The notes under the pieces: generated by a model
The model's input: the letters and a program-made list of their open reading frames with translations, nothing else
Database searches by the model: none
What the model was told of the DNA's origin: nothing
NCBI RefSeq assembly: GCF_004118635.1
Contig: NZ_SDGU01000062.1
Coordinates: 1-60,095 of the forward strand
Length of the DNA stretch: 60,095 nt
DNA from: Chlorobaculum sp. 24CR
Lineage (GTDB): Bacteria > Bacteroidota > Chlorobiia > Chlorobiales > Chlorobiaceae
Direction of reading: 5' to 3'
Translations under genes and position numbers: made by a program
Part shown: piece by piece, positions 23,051 to 32,686 of the stretch
Layout of the letters: each line of letters opens with the position of its first letter
How positions within the stretch are numbered: the stretch's first letter is position 1

Positions 23051-24346
23051 TCAGAGGAAATCCCTCGGATCGGTGAGTTTGCCGGTCACGGCCGAGGCCG
23101 CCGCGGTCAGCGGAGAGGCCAGATAGACGCCCGCGAACTTGCTGCCCATGCGTCCGGGGAAGTTGCGGTTGGTGGTCGAAACGACGACGTCGTTATCGAC
23201 CGAACGTCCGACCGTGTCCGAAGGGCCGCCGAGGCACGCCGCGCACGACGGCAGGGCGATGCTGCAACCGGCCTCCTCGAAAATATGGCGCAGGCTCTGG
23301 CCGTCATACATCTCGGTTTCGAGCTGCGAGGCCACGAGCACGGTCGCCGGGACGATGTTGGTCGTGACCGACACCTTCTTGCCCTTGAGGATTTTCGCCG
23401 CGAGCCTGAAATCGGTGAGCTTGCCGCCGGTGCAAGAGCCGATGTAGGACTTGGTGATCGGCGTTCCAGCCACGCTGCGCACGGTGGCGCGGTTGTCCGG
23501 GCTGTGCGGCTGCGCCACGACCGGCTCCATCTGCTCGACGTTGTAGCGGTACATGCTGTGGTACTGCGCGTCGGGGTCGCTGTGAAAGATTTCGTACGGC
23601 TTGCTGGTGCGCGCCTTCACGAAGGCCTCGGTGAGTGCATCGGCGGCGATGATGCCGTTCATGCCACCGGCCTCGATGGCCATGTTGCAGAGCGTCATGC
23701 GCTCGTCGATGGGCAGCGAATAGACCGCTTCGCCATCGAACTCCATCGAGCGGTAGGTCGCGCCGTCGGTGGTGATGTCGCCGAGGATCTGCAGGATCAG
23801 GTCTTTGGCCGTCAGGTACTCTGGCATCTGCCCCTCGAAGGTGAACTTCATCGATTCGGGCACCTTCTCCCAGAGCTTGCCGGTGCCGAGGATGAAGGCC
23901 GCATCGGTGTTGCCGATGCCGGAACCGAACATGCCGAATGCGCCCGAGGTGCAGGTGTGCGAGTCGGTACCGAAGAGCACCGTGCCGGGGAGGTTGAATC
24001 CCTCTTCGGCCAGCGCCACATGGCAGACGCCGCGATAGCGGTCGGTGCCTACATCGTAGTAGTTCGGCAGACCCTGCTCGGCGGCGAACTGGCGCAACAG
24101 GTCGATGTTGCGGTGCGCGTGCTCGTTTGCCGTGAAGATGTAATGGTCGGGAAGCACCACCACTTTCGACGGATCCCACACTTTGGCGTTCGGGCCGAAC
24201 TCCTGTTTGAAGATGTCGAAAGTCGGTGGCCCGCAGACGTCATGCGTCAACAGGACATCGACATTGAGCCATACGCTCTGGCCGGGATCGACGAACTTGC
24301 GGTTCGCGGCCCTCGAGAAAATTTTCTGGGTTATCGTTTGTGCCAT
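23051..24346 (-). CDS. leuC: 3-isopropylmalate dehydratase large subunit
   Basis: This 431-residue aconitase-family protein has the cysteines expected to hold the [4Fe-4S] cluster: GSCTGG in the middle and CAACLGGP near the C-terminus. HDVCGPPTF and GTDSHTCTSGAFG are further family motifs. It is of the shorter (archaeal/HACN-like, about 420 residues) large-subunit type rather than the 465-residue enterobacterial LeuC. The gene is separated from leuB by 164 bases that hold a hairpin. Confidence 0.9.
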   Translation of the reverse strand: MAQTITQKIFSRAANRKFVDPGQSVWLNVDVLLTHDVCGPPTFDIFKQEFGPNAKVWDPSKVVVLPDHYIFTANEHAHRNIDLLRQFAAEQGLPNYYDVGTDRYRGVCHVALAEEGFNLPGTVLFGTDSHTCTSGAFGMFGSGIGNTDAAFILGTGKLWEKVPESMKFTFEGQMPEYLTAKDLILQILGDITTDGATYRSMEFDGEAVYSLPIDERMTLCNMAIEAGGMNGIIAADALTEAFVKARTSKPYEIFHSDPDAQYHSMYRYNVEQMEPVVAQPHSPDNRATVRSVAGTPITKSYIGSCTGGKLTDFRLAAKILKGKKVSVTTNIVPATVLVASQLETEMYDGQSLRHIFEEAGCSIALPSCAACLGGPSDTVGRSVDNDVVVSTTNRNFPGRMGSKFAGVYLASPLTAAASAVTGKLTDPRDFL

Positions 24347-24419
24347 GATCTGAAAGATTCCGTTATCGGTAAAATCTTGTCTAAATTTTTTCCGGGCTGT
24401 ATGGCCCTGTGAAAAGCCG

Positions 24420-24451
24420 AAAAGCCGGTGGCCTACAGAGCCCCGGCTTTT
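24420..24451 (-). terminator. Intra-operon hairpin between leuB and leuC
   Basis: AAAAGCCGG (24420-24428) pairs with CCGGCTTTT (24443-24451); on the minus strand the stem ends in TTTT and is followed by a second GGCTTTTC. It resembles a terminator but sits inside the operon, so it could lower expression of leuC-leuD-cimA relative to the genes before it. A promoter for leuC in the rest of the 164-base gap is possible. Confidence 0.5.
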
Positions 24452-24510
24452 CAGTTGACGGTCGTTTTGCCGTCAGACTCGCTCTGTTACTTTTTCGACG
24501 CCGTTACGAC

Positions 24511-25569
24511 TCAAATTCGGGCGACGATGGCCGCCGTCATTTCGGTGGTCGAACAGACGGCTTCGCCCGGTGCGGCGATGTCGCCCGTGCGGAAGCCGGC
24601 GGCAAGCGCGTCTTCGATGGCGGCGTAGATTTCGCCCGCCACTTCCGGCCTGTCGAAGCTGTTCTCGAACATCATGGCAACCGACGCGATGGTCGCAATC
24701 GGGTTGGCCTTGTTTTGGCCCGCGATGTCGGGAGCGCTGCCGTGGATCGGTTCGTAGAGCGCGTGCTCCGAGCCGACGCTGGCCGAGGGCAACATGCCCA
24801 GGCTGCCGGTAATCATGCCAGAGATGTCGCTCAGAATGTCGCCAAAGATGTTGCCGGTCACGATGACCTCGAACTGCTTCGGGTTGCGCACCACCTGCAT
24901 GGCGGCGTTGTCCACGTACATGTCCACCAGCTCGATTTCAGGGAAATCCTGGTGCACTTCGTGCACGATGTTGCGCCAGAACTGCGAGACTTCGAGCACG
25001 TTTGCCTTGTCGATGGAGGTCACTTTGGCGTTGCCGCGCTTCCGGGCATACTCGAAGGCGAGCCGGGCGATGCGCTCGACCTCGTAGCGCTCGTAAACCA
25101 TCGTGTTCCAGCCGCGATTCTCGTCGTAGCCTCTCGGCTGGCCGAAGTAGATGCCGCCGGTCAGCTCGCGGAAAACCATGAAGTCGGTGCCCTGCACCAC
25201 TTCGGTCTTCAGCGTCGATGAGGCCACCAGCGCGTCGTAAACCTTTGCCGGACGCAGGTTCGCGAACAGGCCGAGCTCCTTGCGGATTCTCAGCAGCGCC
25301 GCTTCGGGTTTTTGCTCGTGCGGCAGGTTCTCCCACTTGTAGCCGCCGACCGCGCCAAGCAGCACGGCATCGCAGTTCTTGCACGCTTCGAGCGTCTCGT
25401 CGGTCAGCATGGAGCCGTGCACGTCGTATGAAGCGCCGCCGAAGAGGTGCTCCTCGACCGTGACTTCAAAATCGTGCTTTTTCGCAACGGCGTCGAGCAC
25501 TTCGAGCGCACCGGCTACCACTTCGGGGCCGATGCCGTCGCCGGGTATGGAGACTATTTTGTACATCAT
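24511..25569 (-). CDS. leuB: 3-isopropylmalate dehydrogenase
   Basis: This 352-residue NAD-dependent beta-decarboxylating dehydrogenase has YKIVSIPGDGIGPEV at the start, LGAVGGYKW, the substrate arginines in LRPAKVY, TGGIYFGQPRG, the Mg-binding Asp in DNAAMQ and FGDILSD, and GSAPDIAGQNKANP. It oxidises 3-isopropylmalate (and 3-methylmalate). GGGAGG directly abuts the ATG at 25569; the adjacent ATG at 25566 is equally possible. The frame runs open far into ilvC, which ends 8 bases upstream. Confidence 0.92.
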   Translation of the reverse strand: MMYKIVSIPGDGIGPEVVAGALEVLDAVAKKHDFEVTVEEHLFGGASYDVHGSMLTDETLEACKNCDAVLLGAVGGYKWENLPHEQKPEAALLRIRKELGLFANLRPAKVYDALVASSTLKTEVVQGTDFMVFRELTGGIYFGQPRGYDENRGWNTMVYERYEVERIARLAFEYARKRGNAKVTSIDKANVLEVSQFWRNIVHEVHQDFPEIELVDMYVDNAAMQVVRNPKQFEVIVTGNIFGDILSDISGMITGSLGMLPSASVGSEHALYEPIHGSAPDIAGQNKANPIATIASVAMMFENSFDRPEVAGEIYAAIEDALAAGFRTGDIAAPGEAVCSTTEMTAAIVARI

Positions 25570-25577
25570 CCTCCCGC

Positions 25578-26570
25578 TCATTTCTTTTTCAGCCAGCTCA
25601 TCATGCCGCGCAGCTTCGCGCCGACGACTTCGATGGGGTGGTTGCGGTTGCTCTCGCGCAGCTCGTTCATCTTCTTGTAGCCGGAGTTGCACTCGTCGAT
25701 GAACTCTTTGGCGAAACGGCCATCCTGGATCTCTTCGAGAATTTTCTTCATCTCGGCTTTCGCGGCGGAAGCGACAACACGCGGGCCGCGGGTCATGCCG
25801 CCGTACTCGGCGGTGTCGCTGACCGAGTAGTTCATGCGCGACAGGCCGCCTTCGTAATAGAGATCGACGATGAGCTTCAGCTCGTGCATGCACTCGAAGT
25901 AGGCCAGCTCTGCCGGGTATCCGGCTTCCGTCAGGGTCTCGAATCCGGCCTTGATGAGTTCAGCCGAACCGCCGCACAAGACGGCCTGCTCGCCGAACAG
26001 ATCGGTCTCGGTTTCGTCCTTGAAGTTGGTTTCGATGACGCCGGCCTTGGTGCCGCCGATGCCGCGCGCCCATGCGAGCGCCTGCGCCTTGGCCTCGCCG
26101 GTGGCGTCCTGGTGCACCGCGATGAGGCACGGTACGCCGTTGCCTTCGGTGTAGGTGCGGCGAACGAGGTGGCCGGGGCTTTTCGGGGCGATCATGATGA
26201 CGTTCACGTCAGCCGGAGGCACGATCTGGTTGTAGTGAATATTGAAGCCGTGGCCGAAAGCGAGCGTCGCGCCCGATTTCATGTTCGGCGCGATCTCATT
26301 GTCGTAAACGCTTTTCTGGGTCTGATCCGGCAGGAGCACCATGATAATATCGGCCCACTTGACCGCTTCGGCGACGGTATCCACCCTGAGACCGGCCTCG
26401 CGGGCTTTGTCGCAGGAGGCGCTATCGGTGCGGAGGCCGACGCAGACGTTCATGCCGCTGTCCTTCAGGTTCAGCGCATGGGCGTGGCCCTGACTGCCGT
26501 AGCCGAGAATGGCGATATTCTTCTGCTGCAGTACCGCGAGATCGGCATCCTGCTCGTAATAGACATTCAT
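25578..26570 (-). CDS. ilvC: Ketol-acid reductoisomerase (class I)
   Basis: This 330-residue enzyme converts acetolactate or acetohydroxybutyrate to the dihydroxy acid with NADPH and Mg. Motifs are [11 protein letters not shown], the [13 protein letters not shown] nucleotide fold, the substrate metal site [14 protein letters not shown] and [16 protein letters not shown]. Length is normal for class I. The ATG at 26570 gives the standard N-terminus; another ATG lies 6 bases earlier, and the frame is open to 26729. Confidence 0.93.
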   Translation of the reverse strand: MNVYYEQDADLAVLQQKNIAILGYGSQGHAHALNLKDSGMNVCVGLRTDSASCDKAREAGLRVDTVAEAVKWADIIMVLLPDQTQKSVYDNEIAPNMKSGATLAFGHGFNIHYNQIVPPADVNVIMIAPKSPGHLVRRTYTEGNGVPCLIAVHQDATGEAKAQALAWARGIGGTKAGVIETNFKDETETDLFGEQAVLCGGSAELIKAGFETLTEAGYPAELAYFECMHELKLIVDLYYEGGLSRMNYSVSDTAEYGGMTRGPRVVASAAKAEMKKILEEIQDGRFAKEFIDECNSGYKKMNELRESNRNHPIEVVGAKLRGMMSWLKKK

Positions 26571-26613
26571 TGACATATTCGTGTTGACTTGATTTGGACG
26601 TACATAAAAAAAT

Positions 26614-27093
26614 TCAGCTCTCGCCGCGATGGATGGCCACCGCGCCGGAGCGGGCGAGTTCCCGTATGCCAAAAGGCTTGAATAGATCGATAGCCGTGTT
26701 GATTTTGTCGGGTGAACCGACGAACTCAATAGTAATGGATTTTTGCTTTATATCCACGACTTTTCCCTTAAAAACATTGGCCAGCTCGAAAATCTCGTGC
26801 TGGGTGGATTTGCTGAGTTTCAGGCTCAAAAGCAGCAGTTCGCGCTCCACGTGCGGCTGATGGGTCAGGTCGGTCACCTTGATGGTATCGACCAGCCGGT
26901 TGAGCTGTTTCAGTACCTGGCTGATGATGCGGTCTTCGCCCCGCGTCACGATGGTCATGCGCGAAATTTCGGGGTCTTCGGTCTCGCCGATGGAGATGCT
27001 TTCGAGATTGAAGCCGCGTGCGCTGAACATGGCCGCAACCCGGTTCAGCGTGCCGAACTTGTTCTCGACCAGAACGGATATAAGATGTTTCAT
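26614..27093 (-). CDS. ilvN: Acetolactate synthase small regulatory subunit
   Basis: This 159-residue protein carries an N-terminal ACT domain ([29 protein letters not shown]) and the C-terminal half typical of IlvN/IlvH. It binds branched-chain amino acids, mainly valine, and feeds back on the catalytic subunit encoded 9 bases upstream. Length matches the IlvH-type subunit. Confidence 0.92.
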   Translation of the reverse strand: MKHLISVLVENKFGTLNRVAAMFSARGFNLESISIGETEDPEISRMTIVTRGEDRIISQVLKQLNRLVDTIKVTDLTHQPHVERELLLLSLKLSKSTQHEIFELANVFKGKVVDIKQKSITIEFVGSPDKINTAIDLFKPFGIRELARSGAVAIHRGES

Positions 27094-27102
27094 AGAAGTT
27101 GC

Positions 27103-28824
27103 TTAAACCATTGTTTTCGGATTCAGCCGGGCCAGCAGCATGTCGGAAATCGACCCGCCGGCCGGCACCATTGGAAAAACCATGTCCTTGCGGACGACCC
27201 TGAAGTCAACCAGCACCGGCCCGTCGTTGTACGCGAGCGCTTCGGTGATGGCGTTTCGCGCCGATTCGGGATTGCTTGCCGACATCGCCTTGCAGCCAAA
27301 CGCTTCGGCGACCTTGACGAAATCGGGGTTGCTCGCGGCCAGGTCGGTGAAGGAGTACTTCTCCTGGTGGAACAGCTCCTGCCACTGGCGCACCATGCCG
27401 AGATAGCTGTTGTTGATGAGGAATATCTTGACCGGCAGCTTGTTGAAAACCGCCGTGACCAGCTCCTGGATGTTCATCATCAGGCCGCCGTCGCCGCTGA
27501 AGAGCACCACCGGCCGGCCGGTGACGCCGAACGCCGCGCCGATGGCCGACGGCAGGCCGAAGCCCATCGTGCCGAGACCGCCGCTGGTGATGATCGAGCG
27601 CGGTTCGGTGAACTTGTAATATTGCGAAGTCCACATCTGGTGCTGGCCGACGTCGGTGACGACCACCGCATGACCCCTGGTCTGCTTCGAGACCTCGTCG
27701 ATGACGAACTCGGTCTTGAGCGACTCCGGCTCGATGGTGTAGTCGAGCGGGCATTGCTTGCGCCACGCCTCGATTTCCGAGAGCCAAGCGCTGCGATCCT
27801 CCTTCGTTTTCGGCATCGCTTCGAGGAGCGAGGCGAGGAAGTCTTTCGAGTCGCCGACCACCGGCAGATCGACCTTGATGTTTTTATCGACATTGGTCGG
27901 GTCGATGTCGTTGTGAATCTTGTAGGCCTGCGTGGCGAAGGTATCGACCTTGCCGGTGACGCGGTCGTCGAAGCGCGCGCCGACGGCGATCAACAGATCG
28001 CAGTTGCTCACCGCCTGGTTCGACCAGTAGGTGCCGTGCATGCCGAGCATCCCCATCGAGAGCGGATGGTCGCCGGGGAAGGCGCCAAGCCCCTGCAGGG
28101 TCATGGTGACCGGAATCTGCAGGTCGATGGCCAGCTTGCGCAGCTCCTCCGAAGCTTCAGCCGTGATGACGCCCCCGCCGATGTAGAAAAGCGGACGCTT
28201 GGCCTTCGAGATCATTTTCGCCGCTTTCTGCACCTGGTTGGCGTGGCACTTGATGGTCGGCTTGAAGCCCCGGATTTCGACGCTCTCCGGCCATTCGAAG
28301 GTGCATTCGGCGTTGAGCACATCCTTCGGCATATCGACCAGCACCGGGCCGGGCCGTCCGTTGGTGGCGAGGTAAAAGGCCTTGCTGATGGTCGTGGCCA
28401 GCTCCTTGACATCCTTGACCAGGAAGTTGTGCTTGGTGATTGGCCGCGTGATGCCGACGATGTCCGCCTCCTGGAAGGCGTCGTTGCCGATCAGCGAACT
28501 CGGCACCTGGCCGGTGAAGACCACCAGCGGCGTGGAGTCCATGTAGGCGTTGGTGATGCCGGTGACGGTGTTGGTCGCGCCGGGGCCGGAGGTGACCAGC
28601 ACCACGCCGGGTCTGCCGGTGGCGCGGGCGTACCCCTCGGCCATGTGGGTCGCGCCCTGTTCGTGGCGCACCAGAATATGTTTGATGTCCTCGACATCGT
28701 GCAGGGTTTCATAGACCTTCAGCAACGCCCCGCCGGGGTAGCCAAAGATGTACTCGACCTGTTCACGCCTCAGACACTCGAAAAATATTTCGGATCCGTT
28801 CAGTTTCTCTCCGTTGTTGTGCAT
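27103..28824 (-). CDS. ilvB: Acetolactate synthase catalytic subunit
   Basis: This 573-residue thiamine-diphosphate enzyme makes acetolactate or acetohydroxybutyrate. It has the N-terminal catalytic-Glu region (EYIFGYPGGALLKVYE, then VRHEQGATHMAEGYARATG), the FAD/central domain, and the ThDP motif GDGGLMMNIQEL...INNSYLGMVRQWQ. Length is standard. It is the second gene of the operon, 74 bases after ilvD. Confidence 0.93.
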   Translation of the reverse strand: MHNNGEKLNGSEIFFECLRREQVEYIFGYPGGALLKVYETLHDVEDIKHILVRHEQGATHMAEGYARATGRPGVVLVTSGPGATNTVTGITNAYMDSTPLVVFTGQVPSSLIGNDAFQEADIVGITRPITKHNFLVKDVKELATTISKAFYLATNGRPGPVLVDMPKDVLNAECTFEWPESVEIRGFKPTIKCHANQVQKAAKMISKAKRPLFYIGGGVITAEASEELRKLAIDLQIPVTMTLQGLGAFPGDHPLSMGMLGMHGTYWSNQAVSNCDLLIAVGARFDDRVTGKVDTFATQAYKIHNDIDPTNVDKNIKVDLPVVGDSKDFLASLLEAMPKTKEDRSAWLSEIEAWRKQCPLDYTIEPESLKTEFVIDEVSKQTRGHAVVVTDVGQHQMWTSQYYKFTEPRSIITSGGLGTMGFGLPSAIGAAFGVTGRPVVLFSGDGGLMMNIQELVTAVFNKLPVKIFLINNSYLGMVRQWQELFHQEKYSFTDLAASNPDFVKVAEAFGCKAMSASNPESARNAITEALAYNDGPVLVDFRVVRKDMVFPMVPAGGSISDMLLARLNPKTMV

Positions 28825-28898
28825 GGTTCAATCCTGTTGATTGATGGCAAAGCCGGGCAGTAACCGGAATGTTATCGCCCCGCCCTGTTTCATTTCAG

Positions 28899-30602
28899 TT
28901 AAAAATCTGTTGTCAGCACCGCGCCGGTGTTGGCCGACGTGACCATTCGCGCGTATCGCGCCAGGTACCCTTTTTTGATTTTCGGCTCGAACGTCGGCAA
29001 CGCCTCGATGCGCTGGCGGATCGTTTCGTCATCGAGCGCCACCGTCATCGAACGCGCCGGAATGTCGATGGTAATCAGGTCGCCGGTACGGAGCGCCGCG
29101 ATCGGGCCGCGGTCGGCGGCTTCGGGCGAAACGTGGCCGACGCAGGCGCCGCGCGATCCGCCGGAGAAGCGCCCGTCGGTGATGAGCGCCACCGAGTCGC
29201 CGAGGCCGCGTCCCATGATGGCGCTGGTCGGCGAGAGCATCTCCGGCATTCCGGGGCCGCCGCGCGGGCCTTCGTAGCGAATCACCACCACGTCGCCGGA
29301 CTTCACGTCGCCCTGCATGATGCCCGCGATGGCGTCGTCCTGGCAGTCATAAACCTTTGCCGGGCCGGTGTGCTTCATCATCGACAGGCTGACCGCGCCG
29401 GTTTTGACAACCGCGCCGTTCGGCGCAAGGTTCCCGTAGAGCACCGCCAGACCGCCGGTGGCCGAGTACGGGTCGCTGACCGGGCGGATCACCGTGCGGT
29501 CGAGTACCTCAGCGCTGGCGATATTTTCGCCGAGCGTCTTGCCGGTGACGGTCGGGGCGGAGAGATCGAGCAGCCCCTCGACTTTGGACAACTCCTTGAG
29601 AATCGCGGAGATGCCGCCCGCGCGATCCACATCCTCGATGTGCACCTCGGTGGTTGCCGGGCTGACCTTGCAGATGTAGGGCGTTTTCGACGACAGGTTG
29701 TTCAGCTCCGAGAAGTCAAAGTCGAGTTCCGCCTCGCTGGCGATGGCCAGCGTGTGCAGAATCGTGTTGGTGCTGCCGCCCATCGCCAGGTCGAGCGCGA
29801 AGGCGTTGAGCATCGCCGCGCGGGTCAGGATGCTGCGCGGACGCACATCCTCATTGACCAGAGCGACGATGCGGCTTGCGGCGGCCTTGACCAGCTCGTT
29901 GCGGCGCGGATCGGCGGCCAGAATCGTGCCGTTGCCGGGCAGGGCGAAGCCGAGCGCCTCCGAGAGGCAGTTCATCGAGTTGGCCGTGAACATGCCGGAG
30001 CAGGAGCCGCAACCGGGGCAGCCGCACTCCTCGATGGTCTGGAGTTCGTCTTCGGTGATTTCGCCGGTGCTGCACTTGCCGACCGCCTCGAAGACCGAAA
30101 TGAGATCGACCGTCTGGCCGGATGGGGTGTGGCCCGCCGACATCGGCCCGCCGGAGACGAAAATGGCGGGGACGTTGGTGCGGAGCACACCCATCATCAT
30201 GCCGGGGGTGATCTTGTCGCAGTTCGGAATGCAGACCAGGCCATCCAGCCGGTGGGCTTCGACGACGGTCTCGACCGAATCGGCGATCAGCTCGCGGCTG
30301 GCCAGCGAGTAGCGCATACCGACGTGGCCCATGGCGATGCCGTCGCAGACGCCGATGGTGTTGAACTCGAACGGCACGCCGCCCGCCTCGCGCACGGCCT
30401 CTTTGGCGATGCGGCCCAGCTCCTGCAAGTGCGCGTGGCCGGGTATCAGCTCGTTGAAGGAGTTGCAGATGCCGATGAACGGTTTCGAGAAATCGTCTCT
30501 TGACGAAACACATCCGGTTGCCTTGAGCAGGCTGCGGTGCGGAGCCTTTTCAAATCCTTTTTTTATGGTGTCGGATCTCATAAATGATTGAATGTTTGGC
30601 AA
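28899..30602 (-). CDS. ilvD: Dihydroxy-acid dehydratase
   Basis: This 567-residue Fe-S dehydratase produces the 2-oxo acids of valine and isoleucine synthesis. Cluster-ligand cysteines are seen in [10 protein letters not shown] and [18 protein letters not shown], with [23 protein letters not shown] near the C-terminus. It is the first structural gene of the operon and is preceded by a 479-base divergent region. Confidence 0.93.
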   Translation of the reverse strand: MPNIQSFMRSDTIKKGFEKAPHRSLLKATGCVSSRDDFSKPFIGICNSFNELIPGHAHLQELGRIAKEAVREAGGVPFEFNTIGVCDGIAMGHVGMRYSLASRELIADSVETVVEAHRLDGLVCIPNCDKITPGMMMGVLRTNVPAIFVSGGPMSAGHTPSGQTVDLISVFEAVGKCSTGEITEDELQTIEECGCPGCGSCSGMFTANSMNCLSEALGFALPGNGTILAADPRRNELVKAAASRIVALVNEDVRPRSILTRAAMLNAFALDLAMGGSTNTILHTLAIASEAELDFDFSELNNLSSKTPYICKVSPATTEVHIEDVDRAGGISAILKELSKVEGLLDLSAPTVTGKTLGENIASAEVLDRTVIRPVSDPYSATGGLAVLYGNLAPNGAVVKTGAVSLSMMKHTGPAKVYDCQDDAIAGIMQGDVKSGDVVVIRYEGPRGGPGMPEMLSPTSAIMGRGLGDSVALITDGRFSGGSRGACVGHVSPEAADRGPIAALRTGDLITIDIPARSMTVALDDETIRQRIEALPTFEPKIKKGYLARYARMVTSANTGAVLTTDF

Positions 30603-31081
30603 TTGAAAAACAACAGTCCGGGCTTGCCTGTCCCGAAGCCGTTGAGTCTGATGGTATTGATGGAATATACGCTGGACCTGGGAACGGGCTGACGGCGGGT
30701 CAGGCTACGATAATTCGTACGTGTACGAGCGGTACCGATACGGTAAGGAGAGTGTCGGAGAGGAGAGTGGAGTGGTGTGCCGTAAAGCTGCTTGCTGCGG
30801 GGGCTGCGGGGCGTGAGGCCTCCGTGCGCCCTGAGGCTGCGGTCATGGAACGATGTTTGGTCTGAGACGGCATTGCAATGGATTCGGTTGTCGCACCAGT
30901 TTATGAAAAATTGCAAGCAAGTTACATTTTCCCGGTTATTAAATCAAGAGCGTAAATGCTCACCTTTACAAAAATTCGTCAATTATTTTCATTTGTTCGG
31001 AGTGGTGTAAAAAGTTAATAATTGTATCTTTGGGCATAGAGAACTGTTTATGTTCCACCTATCAAACAAAAAGTCAGTACC
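30603..31081. promoter_or_regulatory. Divergent promoter and leader region of the ilv operon
   Basis: This 479-base stretch holds no supported gene. It must contain the promoter of ilvD (minus strand) and one for the phytol-kinase-like gene (plus strand). It is rich in short dyads: GTACGTGTAC around 30718, GGTACC at 30731, and CTGAC...GTCAG near 30685-30710 (seen on the minus strand). A GGGACAGGCAAGCCC segment followed by TTGTTTTT, close to the ilvD start, is a possible attenuator. I found no Leu/Ile/Val-rich leader peptide and no T-box consensus. The plus-side end (30930-31030) is AT-rich, as expected for a promoter. Confidence 0.4.
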
Positions 31082-32665
31082 ATGGTGAATATCCAGTCTC
31101 CTTCCCCGCAGGATGTGCCCGCTTTTTTTCTTCTTTTGACTCTTGTCGGTTTTTTTCTGGTGCTTGGCGAGCTTTTGACCAGGAAATTCAGTGTTACTCC
31201 GCTTGTCGTCAGAAAGGTGATTCACCTGTGCATGGGGGTGGTGATGTTCTTCATTCCATCGTACTTCAATTCGAATTTCTATCCGCTCGCCGCCGCGCTC
31301 CTGTTTACCGTCATCGGGCTGGTGAGCCTCAAGGCCGGGATTCTGCAATCGTTGCATGGCGAGCCGGTCGTGACGCAGGAGGGCGAGACGGTCATCAGTT
31401 ATGGCCCGGTGCTTTTTCCGCTGGTCTTCGCGCTGCAAGCGCTCTTTCTCTGGGGTGAGCATGTCTGGATTCTCCAGACCTCCATGCTGGTACTCGGCAT
31501 CGGCGACGCCCTGGCCGCGCTGGTGGGTACGGCAGCCGGCGGGCGGCATATCGAGAACCTGACCAAAAGCCGGAAGAGCATGGAAGGATCGATGGCGATG
31601 TTCATCTCCAGCCTCGTCATTCTCTCCGTCTCCCTCTTTGTTTTCCGCGACGCCTTCAGCGGCGGACTTGCCGGGCAGCCGGTCTGGAAGCTGCTTGCTC
31701 TCGCGCTGCTTCTCGCGCTGCTCTCCACGGCGGTCGAGGCGCTGCTCTCGTGGGGTCTCGACAATCTGTTCATTCCACTCTCCATCGCCTACGTGCTCTA
31801 CTTGATCGATGTCAACCGCATGGTGACGGTCGATGCCTTTCTGCTGGGCGGCCTGTTCGCGCTGTTCATGGCGCTCTTTTCGATCAAGGTCAAGTTTCTC
31901 AACAACAGCGGCGCTACGGCCACCTTTCTGCTCGGCGCCAATATTTTCAGCGTCGGTGGCGTGGTCTGGACCGTGCCGCTCCTGACCTTCTACTTGCTCT
32001 CCTCGATTCTCTCCAAGCTCGGTCACAAACGGAAAGCGAAGTTCGACCTGGTGTTCGAAAAGGGTTCCCAGCGCGACGCCGGTCAGGTCTATGCCAACGG
32101 CGGCGTGGCCTGGATCATGATGGTGATCTACTCGCTGACTGCCGATCCCTACATTTTCTTCGCCTATCTCGGCACGCTGGCCGCCGTGCAGGCCGACACT
32201 TGGGCGACCGAAATCGGCACCATGTGGCCCAACGCCAAAGCTCGGCTCATCACCACCTTCAGGGATGTGCCGGTCGGAACCTCCGGCGGCGTTTCGATCC
32301 CCGGAACGTCGGCATCGTTCGTTGGCTCGTTGCTCATCTGTTCGAGCGCCGTGCTTCTGAACGTATCGTGGATCGATCAGGTTGGTATTGCGCAGTCGAT
32401 GCTGGTCATCGGCGTCTCCGGCCTTATCGCCGGTCTGGTGGACAGCTTCTTTGGCGCGACGGTGCAGGCGCAGTACTTTGACCCCATCCGGCAGAAGGTG
32501 ACGGAGCGGACGCACAGCATCGCGCCCGACGGCAGCCGCGTGTCGAACGAGCTGCTCAAGGGTTATCATTTTGTAAACAACGATCTGGTCAATACATTGT
32601 GTGCTATATCGGGTTCAGTCGTAGCCTATACGGTTGTGCGGAATCTTTTCTCTTTATCTATGTGA
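31082..32665 (+). CDS. Phytol kinase/DUF92 fusion protein (VTE5-VTE6-like)
   Basis: This 527-residue polytopic membrane protein appears to fuse two families. Residues 1 to about 250 resemble the phytol/dolichol kinase family (VTE5/SEC59): RKVIHLCMGVVMFF, then GIGDALAALVGTAAGG and KSMEGSMAMF. Residues about 270 to 527 resemble DUF92/TMEM19 (VTE6): NNSGATATFLLGANIF, AVQADTWATEIGTM, VPVGTSGGVSIPGT and the final VNNDLVNTLCA. In plants VTE5 makes phytyl phosphate and VTE6 makes phytyl diphosphate, so the fusion could do both steps of phytol (or farnesol) salvage for chlorophyll esterification. It starts a run of envelope genes, with tolQ 21 bases downstream. Confidence 0.75.
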   Translation: MVNIQSPSPQDVPAFFLLLTLVGFFLVLGELLTRKFSVTPLVVRKVIHLCMGVVMFFIPSYFNSNFYPLAAALLFTVIGLVSLKAGILQSLHGEPVVTQEGETVISYGPVLFPLVFALQALFLWGEHVWILQTSMLVLGIGDALAALVGTAAGGRHIENLTKSRKSMEGSMAMFISSLVILSVSLFVFRDAFSGGLAGQPVWKLLALALLLALLSTAVEALLSWGLDNLFIPLSIAYVLYLIDVNRMVTVDAFLLGGLFALFMALFSIKVKFLNNSGATATFLLGANIFSVGGVVWTVPLLTFYLLSSILSKLGHKRKAKFDLVFEKGSQRDAGQVYANGGVAWIMMVIYSLTADPYIFFAYLGTLAAVQADTWATEIGTMWPNAKARLITTFRDVPVGTSGGVSIPGTSASFVGSLLICSSAVLLNVSWIDQVGIAQSMLVIGVSGLIAGLVDSFFGATVQAQYFDPIRQKVTERTHSIAPDGSRVSNELLKGYHFVNNDLVNTLCAISGSVVAYTVVRNLFSLSM

Positions 32666-32686
32666 ACCTATCAGAGGGAATCGAAC

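Noticed and set aside
26743-28863. 706-residue plus-strand reading frame
   Set aside because: It is antisense to ilvN and ilvB, with no recognisable domain and typical shadow composition.
30578-30916. 112-residue frame as a possible ilv leader peptide
   Set aside because: It lacks a run of Leu, Ile or Val codons and overlaps the ilvD start in another frame, so an attenuator peptide is not supported.
30603-31081. T-box riboswitch before ilvD
   Set aside because: I looked for the conserved T-box bulge sequence and antiterminator pattern on the minus strand and found none; T-boxes are also rare in this phylum.
30989-32569. 526-residue minus-strand reading frame
   Set aside because: It is antisense to the phytol kinase/DUF92 gene; it is rich in charged residues and lacks any hydrophobic or catalytic pattern.
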